Positions 1 through 4,066 of a stretch of 5,460 nucleotides of DNA are shown one piece after another. The notes under the pieces are model-generated. The model saw only the letters and a list, made by a program, of their open reading frames with translations, was not told the origin of the DNA and did no database searches. Source of the DNA: Planktomarina sp. Lineage in GTDB: Bacteria; Pseudomonadota; Alphaproteobacteria; Rhodobacterales; Rhodobacteraceae. The first letter of the stretch is position 1. Each line of letters begins with the position of its first letter. Location of the stretch: assembly GCA_002698165.1 (NCBI GenBank), contig NZVF01000070.1, positions 1 through 5,460 on the forward strand, in the 5' to 3' direction. The translations under genes were made by a program, and so were the position numbers.

Positions 1-1
1 A

Positions 2-184
2 ACAGATGAAGGTAACTATATCCTTGACCTTCATTTGGGCAGAATTGGTGATCCAGCAACCCTGAATGTCACACTAAATCAGGTACCTGGTGTTGTTGAA
101 AATGGGTTATTCGTGAATATGTGTGATTTGATTTTGATTGGTGATGAAGATGGTACGGTTTACGAAAAAGCTAAAGCAGGTTAA
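2..184 (+). CDS. rpiA: Ribose-5-phosphate isomerase A, C-terminal fragment (5' end outside window)
   Basis: The first 60 codons in frame 2 end at a TAA (182-184) and give the C-terminal part of an RpiA-type isomerase. Seen directly are TDEGNYILDLHLGRIGDP, then the proline-glycine turn QVPGVVENGLFVN and a final strand DLILIGDEDGTVYE. The pattern D-x-GN-x-ILD, IPGVVE-x-GLF and a last (I/V)xG-x-DG strand is characteristic of RpiA C-termini. The family interconverts ribose 5-phosphate and ribulose 5-phosphate in the cytosolic non-oxidative pentose phosphate pathway. The catalytic Asp, Lys and Glu residues lie in the N-terminal part outside the window, so activity cannot be judged here. The short tail EKAKAG after the last strand is slightly longer than in E. 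coli RpiA. The gene lies about 70 bases upstream of gor on the same strand, so they may be co-transcribed. Confidence 0.9.
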   Translation, partial: TDEGNYILDLHLGRIGDPATLNVTLNQVPGVVENGLFVNMCDLILIGDEDGTVYEKAKAG

Positions 185-257
185 CATGAATTTCTTAAAT
201 TTATAGTGATCAGAAAATCCGGATGCCTATGCACCTATAATGATTGAACGGACGAAG

Positions 258-1616
258 ATGGATTTTGATTATGACCTTTTTGTAATTGGTGGTGGTTCAG
301 GTGGTGTACGCGCGGCTCGTGTAGCAGCCTCTAAATCTGGTACCAGAATAGGAATTGCTGAAGAGAGCCGTTATGGTGGAACCTGCGTGATCCGTGGTTG
401 CGTGCCAAAGAAGTTGATGGTGTTTGCCTCCAGCTATGCGCCCGCAATGAGACAGGCAGTTTCCTATGGTTGGGATGTCTCTACTGGGGCTTTTGACTGG
501 CCAGCCTTTCAGATAAATTTAGAGAAGGAGCTCGATCGCTTAGAAGCAGTATACCGTAAGCTGCTAAAAAATTCAGACGTTGAAACTTTTGATTTACGTG
601 CAACTGTCACAGGCCCGCATGAAGTTTGTTTAGCTGATGGCCGCAAACTCACTTCTAAAATTATCTTGATAGCGACTGGTGGGGTCCCTTCAATACCTTT
701 GATCGAGGGTGCGGAACACGTGATTACTTCTAATGAAATTTTTCATCTTAAAAAATTACCAAAAAGGATATTAATAGTGGGCGGCGGCTACATCGCCTGT
801 GAATTTGCCGGTATTTTAAATGGTTTCGGAGTAGACACTCATCTTTGGTATCGAGGGCCAAAAGTGTTACGTGGTTTCGACGAGGAGGCCCGAGATGTAA
901 TTACCCAGGGAATGAAAGAGCGTGGCGTAATAATTACTACAGAAACTGAAACCACAAAAATTGATAAAATTGAAGGTGGTTTCGTCGTTGCTGATATTAG
1001 CGGAGTGGAACATACCTTTGATCTGGTGATGTATGCCACTGGACGGCGGCCTAATACTCAGGATCTTGGTTTAGAGGAAATCAACATTAATCTTGATGGC
1101 CCTGGTGCTGTGGAAGTAAATAATTACTCGCAAACGCCGATAGCCTCAGTATACGCCATTGGTGATGTGACTGATCGTGTAAACCTTACGCCTGTAGCTA
1201 TTCGTGAGGCTATGGCTTTTGTTGAAACTGCCTTTAATGGTAATCCAACACCAGTAGATCATTCACAAATTCCTTCGGCAGTCTTTACTCAGCCGGAATA
1301 TGGTATGATTGGTTTAAGCGAAGATGAGGCGCAAAAAAGAGAACCGATTGAAGTGTATACTACTAATTTCAGACCTATGAATACTGCATTTATTGATGAA
1401 CCTAATAAAGTTCTGATGAAACTTATTGTAAGTCAAGCTACACGGAGAGTATTGGGGTGTCATATTGTGGCGGATGGCGCAGGTGAAATGATTCAGATGG
1501 CCGGTATTGCTGTAAAGATGGGTGCAACAAAAGAAGACTTTGATAAGGTTTGCGCTGTCCACCCAACCATGTCAGAAGAATTAGTAACTATGAAATCTCC
1601 AATACGAAAAGCTTGA
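258..1616 (+). CDS. gor: Glutathione-disulfide reductase (NADPH, FAD-dependent)
   Basis: This is a class I pyridine nucleotide-disulfide oxidoreductase that reduces glutathione disulfide with NADPH in the cytosol. Numbered from ATG 258 (452 residues), it shows an FAD Rossmann motif GGGSGG (11-16) and the redox-active disulfide in GGTCVIRGCVPKK (Cys43, Cys48). The NADPH fold has GGGYIA (175-180), followed by Arg199 and Arg205 in WYRGPKVLR; these match the two arginines that select NADP over NAD in known glutathione reductases. ATGRRPN (260-266), AIGDV (300-304, second FAD contact) and the catalytic His-Glu pair in HPTMSEE (His435, Glu440) follow. The length matches the usual 450 or so. An in-frame ATG at 240 would add MIERTK. 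I prefer 258 because the product then begins MDFDYDLFVIG, close to typical family N-termini, and a weak GGA (250-252) lies 5 bases upstream, while 240 has no ribosome binding site. The CVIRGCVPKK form is that of plant, cyanobacterial and alphaproteobacterial enzymes rather than E. coli. Confidence 0.96.
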   Translation: MDFDYDLFVIGGGSGGVRAARVAASKSGTRIGIAEESRYGGTCVIRGCVPKKLMVFASSYAPAMRQAVSYGWDVSTGAFDWPAFQINLEKELDRLEAVYRKLLKNSDVETFDLRATVTGPHEVCLADGRKLTSKIILIATGGVPSIPLIEGAEHVITSNEIFHLKKLPKRILIVGGGYIACEFAGILNGFGVDTHLWYRGPKVLRGFDEEARDVITQGMKERGVIITTETETTKIDKIEGGFVVADISGVEHTFDLVMYATGRRPNTQDLGLEEININLDGPGAVEVNNYSQTPIASVYAIGDVTDRVNLTPVAIREAMAFVETAFNGNPTPVDHSQIPSAVFTQPEYGMIGLSEDEAQKREPIEVYTTNFRPMNTAFIDEPNKVLMKLIVSQATRRVLGCHIVADGAGEMIQMAGIAVKMGATKEDFDKVCAVHPTMSEELVTMKSPIRKA

Positions 1617-1639
1617 ATACTTATAAGAAAACCCCAGGT
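1612..1639 (+). promoter_or_regulatory. Candidate heat-shock (sigma-32/RpoH-like) promoter for hflKC
   Basis: CTTGAA at 1612-1617 is followed after 14 bases by CCCCAGGT at 1632-1639. The enterobacterial sigma-32 pattern is CTTGAAA, then 13-15 bases, then CCCCATnT, so the -35 half and the CCCCA core match and the end of the -10 does not. The -35 overlaps the stop codon of gor (TGA 1614-1616). Transcription would start near 1646, leaving a leader of about 35 bases before hflK. HflK and HflC act with FtsH, a heat-shock protease in E. coli, so the idea is biologically reasonable. It rests on a motif match by eye; the alphaproteobacterial RpoH consensus differs somewhat. Confidence 0.35.
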
Positions 1640-1665
1640 ATATAGAACCTGTTTAAAGACTGAAA

Positions 1666-1670
1666 AAGGA
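1666..1670 (+). promoter_or_regulatory. Ribosome binding site of hflK
   Basis: AAGGA at 1666-1670 lies 9 bases before ATG 1680. It is the only good Shine-Dalgarno in the 63-base gor-hflK gap, and it fixes the hflK start at the expected Gly-rich N-terminus. Confidence 0.7.
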
Positions 1671-1679
1671 ATTTGCTTA

Positions 1680-2852
1680 ATGGCAGAAAATAATGGCGGT
1701 CCTTGGGGCGGCGGTGGAAGCGGCAGCGACAAGGGTAATAAAAACGGCGGTGGTGGCGACGGGCGTAAGCCAGATGTTCCGCAAATCCCAGAGATCGATG
1801 AATTAATGCGCAAGGGTCAGGAACAATTACGTGTTCTGATGGGTGGAAAAGGCCGTGGTGGTGGTGGCTCATCGAGTGAAGGTGGTGCCGGTTTGCCTCG
1901 TGGTACATTTCTGTTTGGGGGATTGGCCGTGATTTCTATGTGGCTTTTCGCATCTTTTTATACTGTTAAACCGGAAGAGCAGTCGGTTGAACTTTTCTTA
2001 GGTGAATTTAATCAGATTGGCACAAATGGTTTGAATTTTGCGCCTTGGCCCTTAGTAACTTACGAGAAATTTAATGTTACAACCAACCGTACGGAGTCTT
2101 TGGGTATCAATGGCAGTCGTGACAGCGGTTTAGGATTGATGCTCACAACTGACGAGAACATCGTTGATATAGATTTCCAAGTCGTATGGAATATTAAAAA
2201 TGCTCGTGATTTTTTATTCAGTCTCAAAGAGCCTGAGCTTTCTGTCCGTGCCATCTCAGAAGCCGCAATGCGTGAGGTAATTGCTCAGTCCGAATTGGCT
2301 CCAATTTTGAATCGAGACCGTGCAGCGATTGAAGCTAATGTGCGTCAGTTAATCCAGAAAACGTTGGATCAGCGTGAAACAGGTATTTCAGTGTTGCGTG
2401 TCAACTTTAATAAGGTGGATCCTCCGAGCCGGCAGGTAATTGTAACCGCAGTTGATGGGACGCAGGCTCGGGTCTCTGTAATTGATGCTTTCCGTGACGT
2501 ACAAGCTGCGGAACAAGAACGAGATCAACGGGAACGTCAAGCGGATGCTTACGCGAATCAACGCGGAGCAGAGGCGCGTGGGGCCAGTGCGGAAATTAAA
2601 GAAGCCGCCGAAGGCTATCGTGCTAAAGTTGTCAATGCGGCCCTAGGTGAGGCCAGTCGTTTTACAGCAGTTTTAAAGGAGTATAAGGCAGCACCTGAGG
2701 TAACACGTCGTCGACTTTATATCGAAACATTGGAGAAGGTTTTGGGTAATGTTGACAAAATCATAATGGACAATGGTGATGGTGGATCTGGTGTTGTGCC
2801 GTACTTGCCACTGAACGAATTGCGAAAGAGCTCATTAGGGGGATCGAACTGA
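1680..2852 (+). CDS. hflK: HflK, SPFH-domain subunit of the FtsH-modulating HflKC complex
   Basis: HflK is an inner-membrane SPFH (stomatin/prohibitin/flotillin/HflKC) protein that assembles with HflC into a periplasmic cage around FtsH and modulates its degradation of membrane proteins. The 390-residue product shows a cytoplasmic Gly/Ser-rich tail in two blocks (about 6-27 and 55-71) separated by PDVPQIPEIDELMRKGQEQL (31-50), the usual HflK N-terminal segment. One membrane helix follows (about 76-95), then the SPFH domain starting YTVKPEEQSVELFLG with the signature LTTDENIVDIDFQVVW (155-170). A long charged coiled coil (about 270-335) precedes APEVTRRRLYIETLEKVLG and the C-terminal VVPYLPLNEL (372-381). 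Length is ordinary for the family. One oddity: between KVDPPSRQ (245-252) and VIDAFRDVQAA (267-277), which normally sit almost next to each other, there are 14 extra residues. The stop codon overlaps the hflC start by one base. Confidence 0.96.
   Translation: MAENNGGPWGGGGSGSDKGNKNGGGGDGRKPDVPQIPEIDELMRKGQEQLRVLMGGKGRGGGGSSSEGGAGLPRGTFLFGGLAVISMWLFASFYTVKPEEQSVELFLGEFNQIGTNGLNFAPWPLVTYEKFNVTTNRTESLGINGSRDSGLGLMLTTDENIVDIDFQVVWNIKNARDFLFSLKEPELSVRAISEAAMREVIAQSELAPILNRDRAAIEANVRQLIQKTLDQRETGISVLRVNFNKVDPPSRQVIVTAVDGTQARVSVIDAFRDVQAAEQERDQRERQADAYANQRGAEARGASAEIKEAAEGYRAKVVNAALGEASRFTAVLKEYKAAPEVTRRRLYIETLEKVLGNVDKIIMDNGDGGSGVVPYLPLNELRKSSLGGSN
2436..2484 (+). repeat. Exact 7-base direct repeat bounding a 42-base in-frame segment of hflK
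   Basis: GTAATTG occurs at 2436-2442 and again at 2478-2484, offset by 42 bases (14 codons) and in the same reading phase. Both copies encode Val-Ile (residues 253-254 and 267-268). Removing one repeat unit would leave DPPSRQVIDAFRDVQAA, close to the family sequence. This is consistent with an insertion or duplication-type event, but a 7-base match could also arise by chance or by selection for Val-Ile. Confidence 0.5.
2837..2843 (+). promoter_or_regulatory. Ribosome binding site of hflC inside the hflK 3' end
   Basis: AGGGGGA at 2837-2843, within the last codons of hflK, sits 8 bases before ATG 2852. Together with the TGATG stop-start overlap it supports coupled translation, which suits two proteins that assemble together. 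A second ATG at 2858 is a less likely start. Confidence 0.65.
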
Positions 2853-3739
2853 TGTCGATGAAAATCCGTTTAACATTAATATTTGCCGTTGTGATCGCGG
2901 TTATTGGCCTGATGTCGATTTTTATTGTTGATGAGCGTGAGAAAGCTCTTGTGTTGCGATTTGGCCAAATTAAACAAATAAAAACCGAGCCTGGATTAGG
3001 ATTTAAGTTTCCTTGGTTGGATCAGGTCGTTCGATTTGAAGATCGAATTTTGCAATTGGAAACACCTCTTATTGAGGTCACTCCCGCTGACGATCGTCGC
3101 TTGGAGGTGGATGCCTTTGTTTTATATCGAATAGCAGATATCGTTCAATTCCGGCAAGCGATGGGTGCGGGAGGCGAGCGCGAAGCTAGTATTCAGTTGA
3201 ATGACATTTTGGACGGCCAAATCCGAGCGGTCTTGGGTGCGGATGGAGTTACCTCAAATGCTATTCTATCGCCTGAAAGAGCCGCTTTGATGGAGAGCAT
3301 TCGCGAGGCAGCCCAAGTGCGGGCCACCGATCTTGGGCTTGTTGTTGTTGATGTGCGGTTACGTCAAACTAATTTGCCAGAACAGAATTTTGATGCAACG
3401 TTACAACGAATGATCGCTGAAAGAGAACGTGAGGCAACGGACGAACGTGCACGTGGTCGTGAGGCGGCGCAACGTGTTACCGCTCTTGCTGATCGTACCT
3501 ACGAAGAGATCTTATCTGAGGCGCGAAAGGATGGCTTGATTATTGAAGGTGAAGCGGACGCTCAACGGACAAAAATCCTGGCAGAAGCCTTTGGTGCTGA
3601 CCCAGAATTTTTTGATTTTTATAGGTCTTTGAGAGCTTATGAAACATCTATAAGGGCAGAAAATTCAACCTTGGTCATACCCCCCGACCATGAGTTTTTA
3701 AATTATCTTCAATCCTCGTTGCCACGTTCGAGCGAGTGA
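2852..3739 (+). CDS. hflC: HflC, SPFH-domain partner of HflK in the FtsH-modulating complex
   Basis: HflC is the second subunit of the HflKC cage around FtsH, anchored in the inner membrane with its bulk in the periplasm. The 295-residue product has a short cytoplasmic start (MSMKIR), one membrane helix (about 7-26) and an SPFH core opening VDEREKALVLRFGQI (26-40), with PGLGFKFPW (47-55) and RRLEVDAFVLYRI (82-94). A charged coiled coil rich in Ala, Glu and Arg (about 182-248) follows, then the HflC hallmark DPEFFDFYRSLRAYE (250-264) and the C-terminal strand and helix STLVIPPDHEFLNYLQS (272-288). Length is typical. The name HflC rather than HflK rests on the absence of the Gly-rich N-terminus, the DPEF...FYRSL motif, and the position directly after hflK. 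The gene overlaps hflK by one base and the next gene by four. Older annotations call these proteins protease modulators; they are not themselves proteases. Confidence 0.96.
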   Translation: MSMKIRLTLIFAVVIAVIGLMSIFIVDEREKALVLRFGQIKQIKTEPGLGFKFPWLDQVVRFEDRILQLETPLIEVTPADDRRLEVDAFVLYRIADIVQFRQAMGAGGEREASIQLNDILDGQIRAVLGADGVTSNAILSPERAALMESIREAAQVRATDLGLVVVDVRLRQTNLPEQNFDATLQRMIAEREREATDERARGREAAQRVTALADRTYEEILSEARKDGLIIEGEADAQRTKILAEAFGADPEFFDFYRSLRAYETSIRAENSTLVIPPDHEFLNYLQSSLPRSSE

Positions 3740-3921
3740 TTGACAAAATTCTACTAGGCCTTGGGGCCGTTTTAATATTAGAGGGGCTGGTTTATTTGCT
3801 GGCCCCTCATTCTGTTGAGGTACTGCTTAAGTATCTAAAACTATTGTCAATCTCGGACCGAAGAAAGTTTGGAGCCCTTTTATTTGTTTTTGGGTTCATT
3901 TTAATTTTAATAATTTCTTAA
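3736..3921 (+). CDS. Small two-helix membrane protein, DUF2065 (YjeT-like), function unknown
   Basis: This 61-codon gene starts at GTG 3736, overlapping the hflC stop by four bases (GTGA), with no evident Shine-Dalgarno of its own; translation probably depends on ribosomes finishing hflC. The product has two hydrophobic helices (about 4-22 and 45-60) joined by a short polar loop containing SDRRKFG (40-46). EGLVYLLAP (16-24) near the end of helix 1 and the Arg-Arg-x-x-Gly before helix 2 match the DUF2065 pattern. E. coli yjeT, of the same size, also lies just after hflC, which supports the assignment. It is presumably an inner-membrane protein; no biochemical function is established for the family to my knowledge. 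Its linkage to hflKC suggests an accessory role with that complex or FtsH, but this is inference. A GC-rich hairpin falls within codons 16-25. Confidence is high that the gene is real and fairly high for the family. Confidence 0.85.
   Translation: MIDKILLGLGAVLILEGLVYLLAPHSVEVLLKYLKLLSISDRRKFGALLFVFGFILILIIS
3781..3808 (+). other. GC-rich inverted repeat (RNA hairpin) inside the DUF2065 gene
   Basis: GAGGGGC (3781-3787) is perfectly complementary to GCCCCTC (3802-3808). The inner bases TGG and CTG can add one G-C and two G-U pairs, giving about a 10-pair stem with an 8-base AT-rich loop. No run of T follows, so it is not a standard intrinsic terminator. It could slow or protect the mRNA between hflC and the protease gene. 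It overlaps the most conserved codons of the family (Glu-Gly-Leu to Leu-Ala-Pro), so part of the symmetry may come from protein constraint. Confidence 0.5.
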
Positions 3922-3960
3922 CGTTTTCTGAACCAAATAAAGGTCTCAAATCTGTCTTAT

Positions 3961-3978
3961 ACAATGACTTACCATTGT
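3961..3978. repeat. Short inverted repeat upstream of the protease gene
   Basis: ACAATG (3961-3966) and CATTGT (3973-3978) are perfect inverted copies separated by 6 bases. They lie immediately upstream of the candidate -35 at 3980. The spacing and position would suit a dimeric regulator's operator; the AT-rich 6-pair stem with no T tract is poor as a terminator. A match this short can be chance. Confidence 0.3.
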
Positions 3979-3979
3979 G

Positions 3980-4009
3980 TTGAAAATCTTTCGTACTATA
4001 TCCATATTT
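3980..4009 (+). promoter_or_regulatory. Candidate promoter of the HtrA/DegP gene
   Basis: TTGAAA (3980-3985) and CATATT (4003-4008) are separated by 17 bases, matching sigma-70 at five of six and four of six positions. The wider -10, CCATATTT (4002-4009), also resembles heat-shock promoter -10 elements, so RpoH control is possible; the spacing is longer than the E. coli sigma-32 norm. A start near 4015 would give a leader of about 52 bases and exclude the in-frame ATG at 4010. Judged by eye only. Confidence 0.35.
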
Positions 4010-4025
4010 ATGAGACTGACTACGA

Positions 4026-4035
4026 GCAGGCCTGC
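4026..4035. repeat. Perfect 10-base palindrome in the protease leader
   Basis: GCAGGCCTGC (4026-4035) is fully self-complementary and GC-rich against an AT-rich surround. It lies in the presumed leader 20 bases before the Shine-Dalgarno. It has no central loop, so it would act as a DNA site or only a weak hairpin. Function unknown; chance is possible. Confidence 0.3.
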
Positions 4036-4054
4036 GAATGGTAAGCAAAATTAT

Positions 4055-4060
4055 AAGGAG
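4055..4060 (+). promoter_or_regulatory. Ribosome binding site of the HtrA/DegP gene
   Basis: AAGGAG (4055-4060) lies 6 bases before ATG 4067 and is the strongest Shine-Dalgarno in the window. It decides the start: the reading frame is also open upstream to 3968, with an ATG at 4010 and a GTG at 3977, but neither has a comparable site. Confidence 0.8.
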
Positions 4061-4066
4061 ATACTG

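Noticed and set aside
186..206. Six-codon open frame MNFLNL between rpiA and gor, possible leader peptide
   Set aside because: Too short, no ribosome binding site, no attenuator-like hairpins after it.
236..241. TATAAT overlapping the alternative gor start at 240
   Set aside because: No acceptable -35 element 16-18 bases upstream; a perfect -10 hexamer alone is weak evidence in AT-rich sequence.
839..1562. Minus-strand open frames inside gor (839-1039 and 1314-1562)
   Set aside because: Antisense shadows of a clearly conserved gene, with compositions that resemble no known protein.
1635..1651. CAGGT-N7-ACCTG inverted repeat after gor as a transcription terminator
   Set aside because: Only a 5-pair stem with no following T run, and it overlaps the candidate hflK promoter.
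1695..1885. Glycine-codon runs near the start of hflK as a tandem repeat or sign of a foreign insert
   Set aside because: A Gly-rich cytoplasmic N-terminus is normal for HflK, and the codons are mixed GGT, GGC and GGA without a regular repeat unit.
1493..1908. Two overlapping minus-strand open frames, one rich in proline and one rich in histidine and arginine
   Set aside because: They lie antisense to the Gly-rich 5' end of hflK and the gor end; GGC and GGT glycine codons read backwards give proline and similar runs. No ribosome binding site or family resemblance.
3930..3956. GAACCA ... TCTGTC as a sigma-E or EcfG-type promoter for the protease gene
   Set aside because: The -35 lacks the GGAAC start and the -10 matches neither TCTAA/TCAAA nor CGTT; the fit is too poor.
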